Shown here in pieces: positions 55,601-61,511 of a DNA stretch of 64,000 bases. The translations under genes were made by a program, and so were the position numbers. Numbering within the stretch: position 1 is the stretch's first letter; each line of letters opens with the position of its first letter. The DNA is taken from assembly GCA_013407085.1 (NCBI GenBank), contig JACCGJ010019479.1, positions 1 through 64,000 on the forward strand, read 5' to 3'. The notes under the pieces are model-generated. The model made no database searches. It was not told where the DNA came from and saw only the letters and a program-made list of their open reading frames with translations. Origin of the DNA: Atriophallophorus winterbourni (Eukaryota; Platyhelminthes; Trematoda; Plagiorchiida; Microphallidae).

Positions 55601-58364
55601 CAACGAAAATCTTTACTGGATTGCATAACCTACACTATAAGCCCTCACGAGCGGAGGTGCATCCGAAGTGAACTTCTTTTAATCTACATAATGATCCTAG
55701 AGGCGTCATAACCACTCTGACAAAACGGTTCCAGTCTGCCGACAAATAAGTACAGTTTTTGTGGACATGTCTGTGTGGACATGCAATTGAGCATGCCGAC
55801 CTTATCCAAAAGTAACTCACAGATCCAAACCTTGTTTATTATTTCTCCACTGTCTTTCGTGCTCGTACATTCCATACCAGATGAATACAAACAGCACGAA
55901 GTCAGTCTTAAGGTGTGCATGTTGGAAATTCATGGAAATACAGAACTCTAATATATTTGAAAATATTCGAGACCGATCGGGAGTCCATAATCTTGAAAAT
56001 AACGGTATATTGTAAGTCTATCGACACGGATGTCATTTTGAGATTCACATCTGCGCACCCTAAAAGGGTATTTCAGTCCATAGCAAAATCGCTATTCTAC
56101 AAGGTTGACCGCCTTTGCAGCGATGATGCAGATAAGAGACGAGCTCACGAAGAAGTCAGTCGCCGACTTGCAAATCATGGTTACACCAAGAGCTTAATTA
56201 AGCGCTAATTTAACCGATTTAAACATCCGCAATGTAAGACGGAAAAAGTTTGGCGAGCTACGGTATCTCTACCCTATGTCAAAAGCGCCTCCAAAGGAAT
56301 AAGTCGAATGTTGAATAGCGCAGATATTAGAGTAACATATAAGGCTGGTAGAACTCTCCGCTCCGTAATAATGTATCTCAAAGATAAGACTCCTTCAGGT
56401 TGTGCGATGAACTGCATCTACAAAATCAACTGCGAGATTTGCGCGGGTGTTTACATTGGACAAACGTCTAGAAAACTCTGCACTAGGGTAAACGAATGGG
56501 AAAGCGACCCCGCAATCCCAGTGAATATCAATCACTGATTCGGGATTTTGCCCTAGCTGAACACGTGCTAGACACGGGACAGCGTAGATCTTAATAACGT
56601 GAAAGTGATAAGACGGGGTGTGAAATCTTATAGGGAAAGACTTCACGCCGAGGCTGTTGAAATAACAAAGGCTGGGGCGAATGCGGTGAACAAGGTGGAT
56701 GGGGCGGATATCTCAACTATCTGGCGTTCGGTTTCGCAGCGGATAAGGATTAACGAACATCACGTCTCATACGCACATAGTTACGTGAGCAGTGTGTCAG
56801 CAGACGCTGACCTGTGCAATTAATAAATAATTAGAGATGAACACAGCAATTAGGAGGTGTGATCAATTATCTTGATCTCCCCTGCCTAGCTTAGAGAAAT
56901 CAGGATTGGTCAAGAGAATGCCATTCAAACCTGAACACTGTTTGTACCGACACCCTTGGTCTAACGAAGCTTCTGTGTTCAGAAGCGAAACGTTACCAAA
57001 ACGTTATTATAACCGATTCATTGAGAACTCTAATATATTTTGAAAATCCATAATACTAAAAGCGAAACTTGTAACCATAACTGCATACGTCATGTTTGAT
57101 TTACGAGTAGGTTACTTATGATGAACACGACAGGTGTTTTCTCGTGAACAGACACTGAGTTCTACAATTCATACATTAACTTTTTTCTACTTGTTTTCTT
57201 TTAACCAATCTGTTCTTACCCCCTACACTCAGAAAGTAATAAGCGACATATTAAAGGAGAAACGCCAATTATTCTACCCGTTACCATGCGAGTGGAATGT
57301 CCAGGTGCATATTGCGGAAGGAATTAAATGTTGTCCAATACAATGGATTGAACATACTAGTGAGGAAGATGCCAAGTGTGTTGACACCGTGACGGGGAAA
57401 TCTATGGAACCGGCCAGATTGGTACACTATAACATACAATTGAAACCGGTCGTCTACGGTCCGTATGTGCGATCCCAACTGGAATGGTCCCCAAAAATGG
57501 AATTGATGAGTCGTGAGTTTCTAACCTCGAACAAAACTATTAAAACCCAGTAATAAGTGCATTGGTTGAATCTATCAAGCATTTTAAAATTCAACACAAT
57601 AATATCGGAACGGAATATACTCACTAGCATCCAAATTTCGCTGCGTTAATAATTGGTCGAATCATAACTGCGACAGACTAGAATCCCCTCCCTGTATTTG
57701 CTAATGAACCCGGCGTTGAGCAACGGCCATGCATATCCAGTGGACTGAATATCAATAATAAACAATCATCATTTCGCACAAGATTATGATCGACAAATAT
57801 GCCACCAAACATGTAATAAAGCAGATTCCAAATTAATTAATCAAATGAGATGTGCTTCTTTTCGAAGCTTTATTATTTTGCTTAAGATGAAAACACTTGT
57901 GAGCCATCACGCTGAAAAATACTCAGCAAAAAAAGGTTGTGATCAAATTCAATGATTTTCATGTTGGCCTCTTGCGGGCAATGTTGTTCACGGAGGTATA
58001 TGACATCACGATGGTATAAATCCCACATTTAAATGGACGATATTTTTGAATACATTACAGCGGGAGGTCCGTTATGCAAATGCGTATAGTCCACGGCATG
58101 TACCACTGACTATATCACCTACAATACAGATCAACCATATAATTTCTGAACATCCGCAGTTTTCCTCTACAACATCATGTACTTCATGTGTTCACATAGA
58201 AGTTCATCGCAAATATCACTAATCGTGTTGAAGTGTTTAGAATGCGCTTGGAACCCAAATGTCACTGTCAAAATTTCTTCCTTTTTTCAGTTGAACAATT
58301 GCGACACCGATTCACCCAAATGTACGACAAATTTAGTCGAATTTCTTTCGACTGTTTTGAATGA
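22516..58364 (+). CDS. GT8-family glycosyltransferase (LARGE/xylosyltransferase-like), 8 exons
   Basis: Predicted spliced CDS: 22516-22638, 26206-26553, 36432-36485, 40312-40395, 53436-53507, 54683-54814, 57233-57512, 58291-58364; total 1167 nt, 388 residues plus stop. Each junction has AG/GT borders and the frame stays open. Residues 4-22 form a hydrophobic anchor, so a type II Golgi protein is likely. GT8 signs: GACAIREAVTMLKSMLYF (about 70-87), VIIMDVD with a DxD at 180-182 for metal and UDP-sugar, GINSGMMLMDL (230-240), LPCEWNVQ (288-295) and His336 in LVHYN, the second metal ligand in GT8. The QKVISDILKEK...CEWNVQ stretch aligns without gaps to the LARGE xylosyltransferase domain as I recall it. 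It lacks the second (GT49-type) domain of LARGE. The DQD motif of LARGE reads EQK here. A missed exon around exon 3 is possible because the DxD-upstream region is about 7-15 residues short. The exact substrate is unknown. Confidence 0.72.
22639..23299. other. GT8 intron 1, left part, no element recognised
   Basis: No gene-like segment that I can support; the two 64-68-codon ORFs on opposite strands at 22779-22992 mirror one another and carry no motifs. Confidence 0.35.
23300..24700 (+). mobile_element. CR1-I, degenerate 5'-truncated CR1 in intron 1
   Basis: RT from KLSKYLNENKLFSGEQHGFR (23315) through YLDMSKAFDRVKHS (23470) and VPQGSVLG (23645) to the LFADDIKVW block (about 23730), then a decayed C-terminus and the 3' end ACCATTAAAATTGAATTGAATTC near 24690. 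TAG at 23618 and several indels break it. Confidence 0.85.
24701..26205. other. GT8 intron 1, right part, nothing recognised
   Basis: About 1.5 kb, A+T-rich with short CT-rich and AAT-rich tracts (near 25370-25430 and 25740-25770). I see no coding segment or repeat. Confidence 0.35.
26206..26553 (+). CDS. GT8 gene exon 2: N-terminal half of the catalytic domain
   Basis: 116 codons between acceptor TTTTACAG (ends 26205) and donor GTGAGT (26554), phase 0 to 0. VFSVINGACAIREAVTMLKS resembles the first strand and helix of GT8 enzymes (in LARGE, a G-Y-N-A-S-R segment followed by VKSVLFH). PLRIHWLTW and DIFKKW resemble the next strand and helix. A basic insert (CPKRHRTRKSRPL) between them has no counterpart that I know. 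Confidence 0.7.
26554..28325. other. GT8 intron 2, left part, unassigned
   Basis: ORFs of 97 codons (26772-27065) and 76 codons (27572-27802) show no family that I recognise. They could be remnants of an element without another copy here. Confidence 0.3.
28326..32335 (-). mobile_element. CR1-J, near full-length but decayed CR1 in intron 2
   Basis: 3' end at 28326-28390, RT pieces 29781-28379 (INVRKSAGADCITSDVLRF; ISKAFDRANHHLLLQQL; GVPQGSVLNPLLF), endonuclease pieces 30960-30250 (IMCDFNLSTLFLRDDHSP, SVLDLVLTSE), and ORF1 about 32150-30990 with a PHD-like CYACLLKVNAKCDKSLT and CYVCLICKTKP. Many stops and frameshifts. It belongs to the CR1-H subfamily by its 3' half. Confidence 0.85.
31816..32142 (-). 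pseudogene. CR1-J ORF1 remnant with partial PHD finger
   Basis: 108 codons, MPKVVSPKAMSVTCYACLLK then NAKCDKSLTSDLVSTINGDN and CYVCLICKTKPT. The first Cys pair and the His of the PHD finger are lost or altered compared with CR1-C and CR1-K. Further ORF1 coding (LGVPEDAADVPSQ-like) continues out of frame to about 31000. Confidence 0.65.
32336..33690. other. GT8 intron 2, unassigned stretch
   Basis: No gene recognised. Bases 33267-33332 match 37479-37549 in inverse orientation (see the SINE-like repeat). Confidence 0.35.
33267..33332 (-). repeat. SINE-like dispersed repeat, copy 1
   Basis: On the - strand: GAGAGTATCTGATTCCACAT, then GCATTCTGAC, then GGATCAGGCTTGTGC. The same block, about 80% alike by eye, is at 37479-37549 on the + strand, where it ends in (ATTC)n. 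No ORF. Confidence 0.5.
33690..34000 (-). repeat. Hammerhead repeat B, best copy
   Basis: A second ribozyme-bearing repeat family, different from repeat A outside the core. Landmarks on the + strand: TGCATGCTTTTCCGTCACAC, the ribozyme (33763-33804), GACAGTAAGATCAGGATCC, GAAATGGTAAACAAGGAG and CCACTGTTGGATAAAGCTGG. Decayed copies of the same order are at 34570-34690, 55391-55560 and 58780-59030. Confidence 0.7.
33763..33804 (-). ncRNA. Hammerhead ribozyme (repeat B), apparently complete
   Basis: On the - strand: stem I CCCUAC with GUGGGG (6 bp including one G-U), core CUGAUGA, stem II GUGC/GCAC (4 bp, loop AAACA), GAAA, loop-less stem III ACCGGU and cleavage base C (GUC). Every invariant base of the core is present and all stems pair. 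This is the best candidate for an active ribozyme in the window. Confidence 0.8.
34001..34560. other. GT8 intron 2, nothing recognised
   Basis: No coding segment or matched repeat. Confidence 0.35.
34570..34690 (-). repeat. Hammerhead repeat B, decayed copy
   Basis: The ribozyme lies at about 34589-34629 on the - strand. CUGAUGA, GAAA and the GUC cleavage triplet are kept, but stem II (GCGC/ACAC) and stem I no longer pair fully. It is flanked by TTTTCATCACACACC, as in the copy at 58900. Confidence 0.65.
34950..36185 (+). mobile_element. CR1-L, decayed 5'-truncated CR1 in intron 2
   Basis: TDWKRGIIAHVYKGENRSDI at about 34980, DISKAFDRADHTVLL at 35262, GVPHGSAFLPMLLL (mutated VPQGS) at 35420, then C-terminal pieces and the 3' end AAAAACCTTGAATTACCTTGA at 36168. 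It matches the CR1-K subfamily. Frameshifts and stops throughout (for example the TAG at 35152 in the NQHGFRRN block). Confidence 0.85.
36432..36485 (+). CDS. GT8 gene exon 3 (54-bp exon)
   Basis: 18 codons, FYRFTAIALYGLRRLPHK, between acceptor ATATCAG and donor GTAAAG, phase 0 to 0. The Y-G-L-x-x-L pattern fits the helix just before the DxD strand in GT8 (Y-G-L-M-K-L in LARGE). It is short, so it is the least certain exon; an alternative acceptor, TTTACAG, ends at 36446. A CR1 copy ends only about 250 bp upstream. Confidence 0.5.
36486..38930. other. GT8 intron 3, left part
   Basis: No gene recognised. Holds the SINE-like repeat at 37479-37566. The remainder is unassigned. Confidence 0.35.
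37479..37566 (+). repeat. SINE-like dispersed repeat, copy 2, with (ATTC)n tail
   Basis: GACAGTATCTTAGCCCACAT through GGATCAGGCTTGTGCG, followed by six TTCA units (37543-37566). A short non-coding unit ending in a microsatellite and present in two orientations fits a retroposed SINE, but with two copies this is only a suggestion. Confidence 0.45.
38935..39940 (+). mobile_element. Highly decayed CR1 RT fragment in intron 3
   Basis: NLTLNKGKIPIQWKAGLMTP at about 39030 corresponds to the region before NYRPVTLLP. MERLVIAC-like text at about 39137, then ALVYARFSDDI-type sequence near 39540, follow in the CR1 order. Decay is the strongest among the CR1 copies here. Confidence 0.6.
40167..40223. 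repeat. (TA)n microsatellite with GATATC centre
   Basis: About 57 bp of TA dinucleotides interrupted by AGATATCT, nearly palindromic. About 90 bp upstream of exon 4. Confidence 0.9.
40312..40395 (+). CDS. GT8 gene exon 4: DxD motif
   Basis: 28 codons, VIIMDVDSIFNDDILHLWQH then FKTFKPGQ, between acceptor TTGTCAG and donor GTGAGT, phase 0 to 0. It matches the GT8 pattern V-I-x-L-D-x-D-x-x-F-x-x-D-I-x-x-L-W. D180 and D182 would bind the metal. Confidence 0.75.
40587..41978 (-). pseudogene. CR1-K ORF2 reverse transcriptase and C-terminal domain, long open piece
   Basis: 463 uninterrupted codons: IPTDWKRGIISPIYKGGNRS, NYRPVTLLPVISKLLERLI, CYLDISKAFDRVDHSLLLQK, SGVPQGSVLGPILFLVYVNE, SLFADDIKIW with the FADD catalytic pair, and the C-terminal block PRIMNTYLRPVMEYGVQSW. 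It lacks its natural N-terminal connection because of the frameshift at about 42100, and it ends slightly short of usual at 40587. Catalytic residues look complete. Confidence 0.88.
42070..43345 (-). pseudogene. CR1-K ORF2 endonuclease domain
   Basis: ORF2 starts near MKCIYTNAQCLGNKIGELR (43331), with DIIAVTETWLQ next. A frameshift at about 43195 leads into the 370-codon ORF 43182-42070: GGGVALYYSQN, LIMGDFNLPNLQSS, LLDLVLTSNEHDI and LGLSDHVVIQFDY, the APE-type endonuclease motifs, with the catalytic N, D and SDH retained. The frame breaks again at about 42100 in LSNT before the RT. Confidence 0.85.
43670..44944 (-). pseudogene. CR1-K ORF1 with complete PHD finger, one stop
   Basis: Begins MVDPVNMKQSDVRETCVVC. 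Cys pairs C-V-V-C and C-Q-N-C, then H-x2-C and C-Y-V-C...C form a complete Cys4-His-Cys3 PHD finger (residues about 15-65). NLDDRMLSLELIIQTLKTSV may be a coiled coil. A TAA at about 43958 interrupts it after LLSAFLLRKER; in the same frame it continues VPWWERARK and RSIIFLGVPEA to 43676, with one more frameshift near the end. Confidence 0.8.
45351..45690. other. No recognised gene
   Basis: A+T-rich stretch between CR1-K and CR1-N; no motif seen. Confidence 0.35.
46145..47128 (+). pseudogene. CR1-N reverse transcriptase, long open piece
   Basis: 327 codons from MERIVSERIVAHFESHNLFS to DFNQRGYDAILF. Contains CYLDISKAFDRVNHH, SGVPPGSVLGP (Q-to-P in the VPQGS motif) and LFADDMKIW in frame, which CR1-H lost. 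The frame is lost at 47110 by a short deletion (AAAGGGGATACG against AAAGGAGGATACG). Confidence 0.85.
47336..47537 (-). mobile_element. CR1 3'-end fragment nested in CR1-N
   Basis: About 200 bp matching the 3' end of CR1-C (AAGATTC tail, TTATGGTTGAAA, AGCTCTCATAAAATCGTCAA). It is flanked by CTGGCGATTTTTA (47323-47335) and CTGGTAATTTGTA (47538-47550), a 13-bp target duplication with three differences. The CR1-C subfamily was therefore active after CR1-N inserted. Confidence 0.85.
47707..48249. other. Unassigned; one - strand ORF of 85 codons
   Basis: The ORF 48246-47989 contains YCSSRIGVFSQSKICVARRN and HAIVMYINGRPR. I do not recognise the family. The residues look coding-like and could come from an unlisted element or an old exon. 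Confidence 0.3.
48573..48590. repeat. (AAT)n microsatellite
   Basis: Six AAT units inside the CR1-M 5' UTR, absent from the CR1-K leader, so a copy-specific expansion. Confidence 0.8.
48697..49660 (+). pseudogene. CR1-M ORF1 remnant
   Basis: Starts ATGGAGCAATCTGCTGCTCG near 48697. A deletion after KSATCR removes the middle of the PHD finger (the His-Cys pair). Further stops occur at 48930 and 49374, and an in-frame TGA at about 49491. A GTT repeat (49535-49553) lies in the C-terminal part. Confidence 0.75.
49661..52400 (-). mobile_element. RTE-1, decayed RTE-clade non-LTR element in intron 4
   Basis: On the - strand: endonuclease start KLATWNVWSML with SAVINNELKRLNVDVAALQQ (52280-52130), linker, RT (ETKIITLFKKKGDRGDCNHY and ESQCGFCRKRSAVDMIFSMR at about 50620-50420), LFVDDAAVIAHYQ where active copies have a Y-A-D-D box (about 50060), and the thumb region YPGSTISDNLSLDTEIDEEI with LYGSETWT (49700). 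The 3' end is missing; the sequence stops at 49661. Different from RTE-2 in sequence. Confidence 0.85.
49663..50681 (-). pseudogene. RTE-1 reverse transcriptase remnant
   Basis: Open pieces 50681-50340, 50308-50081 and 50121-49663 in different frames. F-V-D-D replaces the usual Y-A-D-D or F-A-D-D catalytic box, retaining both aspartates. The N-terminal endonuclease is separately damaged, and about 1 kb (51800-50700) shows only scattered similarity. Confidence 0.8.
52401..53435. other. Intron 4, right part; an imperfect internal repeat
   Basis: No gene recognised. Bases 53110-53180 and 53216-53280 form an imperfect direct repeat about 106 bp apart (AGCCAAAGTGGT then AATACC, then GTTGGCAT and CGAGATTT). 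Part of 52401-52660 may be the leader of RTE-1. Confidence 0.4.
53436..53507 (+). CDS. GT8 gene exon 5
   Basis: 24 codons, MIGAACEQVRDCPAACSKSG then DPFP, between acceptor TTGGCAG and donor GTGAGT. I-G-A-A-x-E-Q after the DxD strand is usual for GT8. An alternative in-phase donor, GTAAGA at 53460, would shorten the exon to 8 codons (MIGAACEQ). I prefer the longer form because the frame stays open to a second good donor. Confidence 0.6.
53817..54365 (+). mobile_element. CR1-O, short CR1 3' fragment in intron 5
   Basis: The last ~540 bp of the CR1-H subfamily. ORF 53887-54246 is open for 119 codons (RLRRLGLCDFNQRRIRRDII to NNICEPYI-stop) and matches CR1-H at nearly every residue. The 3' tail is TTGAATTTGAATTTAAATTT. 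Confidence 0.88.
54683..54814 (+). CDS. GT8 gene exon 6: N-S-G motif
   Basis: 44 codons from KFGINSGMMLMDLKEMR to GYLPIAEQ, between acceptor TTTGCAG and donor GTAAAT, phase 0 to 0. G-x-N-[ST]-G-x-x-L-x-x-L is a hallmark of the GT8 group including LARGE and GXYLT. The W-W-x-x-W and A-x-x-E-L spacing also agrees with LARGE. Confidence 0.78.
54815..55390. other. GT8 intron 6, left part, nothing recognised
   Basis: No coding segment or matched repeat. Confidence 0.35.
55391..55560 (-). repeat. Hammerhead repeat B, decayed copy
   Basis: CUGAUGA survives (55412-55418, - strand), but GAAA has become GUAA and stem II no longer pairs. Flanking landmarks are kept: AAATGGTAAACAAG and GCCACTATTGAATAAATTTG. 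Confidence 0.6.
55561..55940. other. GT8 intron 6, unassigned
   Basis: A 78-codon - strand ORF shows no recognisable feature. Confidence 0.3.
56023..56823 (+). pseudogene. Penelope-like ORF: post-RT region and GIY-YIG endonuclease
   Basis: First piece to 56205 (RLANHGYTKSLIKR-stop), then 56218-56538 with YVKSASKGISRMLN and CIYKINCEICAGVYIGQTSR, the GIY-YIG catalytic core preceded by a CxxC pair as in PLEs, followed by LCTRVNEW. Stops at 56206 and 56536 and a frame change before 56599 break the frame. The last piece ends at 56820. Confidence 0.82.
56956..56999 (+). ncRNA. Hammerhead ribozyme motif in PLE 3' pseudo-LTR
   Basis: Stem I UUGGU/ACCAA (5 bp, perfect), core CUAACGA (the invariant G of CUGA is A here), an extra A, stem II GCUUCUG/CAGAAGC (7 bp, loop UGUU), intact GAAA, stem III ACGU without loop and cleavage base U56994. 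The G-to-A core change should inactivate it. It is homologous to 891-933. Confidence 0.7.
57233..57512 (+). CDS. GT8 gene exon 7: C-terminal catalytic part
   Basis: 93 codons plus one base. Acceptor is a good pyrimidine tract ending CACTCAG; donor is GTGAGT at 57513 (phase 1). Contains KVISDILKEK, LPCEWNVQ and LVHYN with the presumed metal-binding His. If not spliced, the frame would run on to TAA at 57551. Splicing to exon 8 is preferred because of the donor and the strong acceptor there. Confidence 0.72.
57513..58290. other. GT8 intron 7
   Basis: 778 bp, A+T-rich, no transposon recognised; the only sizeable intron free of elements. Confidence 0.45.
58291..58364 (+). CDS. GT8 gene exon 8: C-terminus and stop
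   Basis: Strong acceptor CTTCCTTTTTTCAG ends at 58290. In the phase set by exon 7 it reads EQLRHRFTQMYDKFSRISFD then CFE-stop (TGA 58362-58364). F-x-x-x-Y-D-x-x-x-R is similar to the end of the LARGE GT8 domain. Read in another frame, the same exon stays open to 58401, so the phase decides the C-terminus. Confidence 0.6.
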
Positions 58365-58432
58365 GATGTACAAAATAACCAGATTGTCCCATGCGTTGTG
58401 ATAATTTGTTATTCTAGATTTGATTATTTTTT

Positions 58433-58438
58433 ATTAAA
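58433..58438 (+). terminator. Candidate polyadenylation signal ATTAAA
   Basis: ATTAAA about 70 bp after the proposed stop codon, in A+T-rich sequence. A plausible cleavage signal for the GT8 transcript, unproven. Confidence 0.4.
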
Positions 58439-59145
58439 ACATTACTGCGGTCCAATCATTCTGTTCACTTGTGCGTTTCACTGGCTTCGATCACGATGGA
58501 CAGGTATCGTGTTTGCGTAGCCGATTTGATTCAACAATTTTGTAACAAGTTCAGCTTTGCTCAAATTATATGGGGAATTCTTCAGATGGATTGCGAAAAT
58601 CATTAATAATACAGATCGGCTGATTGCTGATTTTTTCAAGCTATTTCGAATCCTGTGGATTATATGCTCTTTCTAAATTTATACTTCATAAAATTACAAG
58701 TTAGATGAGTGGCTTAGCTAGATTTGGAAGATTATGTGTTTCCACAATATTGATAATAAGTATCACTCGAACCTGACCTCATGCAATACTCAATAACATT
58801 TGAGAGTAGGATGAACAAAGCCTCAACGTTCAAGCCACTATTGGATAAGGCTGGAACATGCACGGATTGGATAAATCCGTCGGCTGGAAAAAACACAGTT
58901 GCATGCATTTTCATCACACACACACACTAGGTAAGGACAGTACAATCAGTTCCCGCGTGCATTGAAACCGTTGAGAAATGGTAGACAAAGTACGAATATG
59001 TAGCCAGAGTTTGACAACGGTGGGACAACTGGAGATTAAAGAAATTGTACGTATTGAATAATCTTATAAGCGCTGAAACCAACAACAAACATGACAATAA
59101 AAATTATAATGCAATTAATTGAAAAACGCATTCTAAGAAATTCAA
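58439..59145. other. Downstream of GT8 gene; contains hammerhead repeat B remnant
   Basis: Bases 58780-59030 hold parts of two units of repeat B in tandem (ACAAAGCCTC...CCACTATTGGATAAGGCTGG and ACAAAGTACG...GTTTGACAACGGTGG). The ribozyme core is deleted at about 58929, between CACACACAC and TAGGTAAGGACAG. Confidence 0.5.
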
Positions 59146-59640
59146 GGTCATTCTAGGTTTTTAATGGGCTAAAAAGTAACAAGCTCAACTATAACCATAG
59201 AATGGTAGAAATTAAAATGTGAGTGTATAAAACAAGATGAGGAGTTAGATTAAACAGTATATAAGTGTTCTGGAATCCAATAATTCAATAAAAATTCGTC
59301 TAATTTCGTTTTAAATTTGTACAAGCTAGTGGAGTGAGCAACGGTAGAAGGTAAACTGTTTCAAGTAAAACAGATACGGACATAATAAAAATTCCTTCTG
59401 AAGTTCAGACGGCAGTACCACCAGCACATATTCATGGATCTGATAATTTTTCTTATCCCTTCGCGTGAATAAATCCTGTGAGGGATGGTTTGGTGTATGG
59501 CAAATTTTGAAACGTTGGCTAAGTTTTTCTCTGATTCGTCGATTGAAAAAGTCGAACAGATTCAAGTGAGCTATGATTTCTTTATAAGTCTTGTTTCGGA
59601 TGCTGAGAACTAGTTTTAATGAGCGGTGATAGATTCGCTG
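59146..59640 (-). mobile_element. CR1-Q, short CR1 3' fragment
   Basis: The 3' end at 59146 (AAGGTCATTCTAGGTTTTTAAT) and C-terminal coding 59565-59326 (LFTRRDKKNYQIHEYVLVVL) match CR1-K. It is truncated at 59640, where CR1-P starts in opposite orientation, head to head. Confidence 0.85.
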
Positions 59641-60151
59641 CTACGTACATATATCAAAAGCATTTGATCGTGTTGACCATACCCTACTACTGCGAAAGCT
59701 TGAAATGCTTGGTATCACTGTAAAGTTGTTGAATTGGCTAAATGTTTACCTAACAAATCGCACTACTTACTTTTACTTTTAATTTTGTGCAACTATTTCC
59801 TACTGGAGGATGAGTCGGCTTCGTGGACGTCACGGATTGCAGCTACTAACGCTCGGCGGTTAGAAGCGAGATCCGCGCAGATTTTAAGCCAGGTCCGGTC
59901 CCACGTACGCCATCCGTAAACCCATCATAGACCAAGCAGCTCCACATCCGATCTCACGGTGGCAAGCCAAGTCTTCACTTGTACTCAGCGACGACAACGC
60001 CATTCTGCGCAGGGTGTCAGCGATAGTGTCACCCTGGTTAGTTCAGCGTCCGAGCGTCTCAGGATGTGGCCAAACCATCTCAGTCAGTGTTGTCGCAATA
60101 TCGAACTCAGGCGAGGGATATCAAAACAACGGTGATGAACCTCGTCATTCG

Positions 60152-61260
60152 TTACTCGCTCATCCTATCGAACATTGAGGATGCGTCGGAGACATCAGTG
60201 GTTGAAAACCTTGAGTTTCCGCATATCCGCCACCCGCACAGGCCATGTCTCGCATCCATAAGTGAGAACTGGGCGAATCGCCGCTCTGTAAACGCGCAGC
60301 TTTGTACGTCAGCTGATTTCTCTGGGGCTGAATAGAAACCAATGTAGTCGCGAAAACGCCGAGCGCGGAGCTTGTACACGTGTCGGTATCTCATCCCTGG
60401 CTTGGGCTGATGGTAGCATGGACGAACCAAGGTAACGAAAAGTGTTCACCATCTTCAAGTTCTCTCCATCGATCTTGAGATGCAGATGAGGTCCATTGGC
60501 GGTGGTAAAATACTTAGTTTTGCGCGTGTTGATCCGTAGCCCCAGCATAGAAGCAAATGAGCTGAGGCGTTCCAGGATCATCCCTCAAGATTACGATGTC
60601 GTCGGCATACTCCAAATTGGCAATCGAGACGCTTGGACTCAGCATTACACCGGTGTAATCTGAAAGCGTCTGCTTCATTGTCCAATCGATCGCGAAATTG
60701 AATAGCACAGGGGACAAAGAGGCACCCTTGCCGGTCACCAGTCCCAATGGGGAACGTCGATGACACCATTCCATATACGCGTACGCGGCTCTGCGTGGAT
60801 GAATAGTACGCTTGCATCATGCGCACAAGTTTCTCCAGCATACCATTCGCCAGCATCACACTATACAGCAAATCTCGGTCGACGGAGTCGAAGGCGGCAT
60901 CGAAGTCGATAAAACAAGCTGTTGTTGCCTGCTGATAATGGTAACGATGTTACAGAATCCACGCAATGTGAACAGCTGGTTGACGCAGCCCCGACCTCGA
61001 CGAAAACCGCCTTGGTTGACTCGTGTACGTATATCCCTCTCTTCCGTAAAGCAGCATAAGAGAATCACTGCAAAAACCTTCGCAGCGATGTCGATAAGAC
61101 CGATGCCACGGTAGTTGCCACACAATGAGGCATTACCATTCTTCAAGATGGGGATCAAGAGTGAAGTACCCCAGTCGCGTGGAAGTTCCTCTAGTTCCCA
61201 TATCTTACGAAACAAATCATGCCGTGTTTCAATCAGAACGGAAGAACAGGCCTTGTACAC
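60152..61260 (-). pseudogene. RTE-2 reverse transcriptase, several frameshifts
   Basis: Pieces 61260-60856, 60871-60578, 60774-60514 and 60581-60309. Fingers and palm: LPRDWGTSLLIPILKNG, YRGIGLIDIAAKV, then DRQGC (RT motif), then LEYADDIVILRD with intact YADD at about 60625. The thumb region has LRINTRKTKYFTTANG and FRYLGSSMLPS. Frameshifts near 60860, 60760 and 60580. Confidence 0.85.
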
Positions 61261-61511
61261 TTCAGGTGGGACGCCGTCTTTGCCCGGGGACTTGTTGTTT
61301 CTTAGTCAGCCGATGGTTCCGATTATTTCTTCGCACGTAGGGTGATCGCGAGAAAACATTAGATGCATCGCTTGCATCTTGGTAGTGCAGTCAGTGGCGC
61401 CTGCCGAATTAGCAACATGCTGTAATGCTCAGCCCAGCGTTTCACTTTCTTGTCCGGTTCGCAAAGCGGTAAGCCGCTCAAATCGAAAAGTGGATTTTCG
61501 GTAGAATTTCG

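Larger units (their letters stand above)
55964..57023 (+). mobile_element. Penelope-like element, 3' part, with target duplication, in intron 6
   Basis: Post-RT region (DTDVILRFTSAHPKRVFQSI, 56023), linker (RILKP-like SRMLNSADIRVTYKAGRTLR), GIY-YIG endonuclease and a 3' pseudo-LTR with a hammerhead motif. It is flanked by AGAACTCTAATATATTTGAAAAT (left, 55941-55963) with a 24-base near-identical copy on the right (57024-57047), a target-site duplication of about 23 bp with one indel. It is 5'-truncated, lacking the RT. Confidence 0.88.

Noticed and set aside
58177..58401. The open frame ending SHAL-stop as the GT8 C-terminus
   Set aside because: With the donor at 57512 the exon is entered in another phase, which gives a C-terminus resembling the GT8 end; the long frame also extends upstream through the acceptor.
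59640..59641. CR1-Q and CR1-P as one element with a twin-primed 5' inversion
   Set aside because: Both pieces contain their own 3' ends and overlapping C-terminal regions, so they are two insertions head to head.
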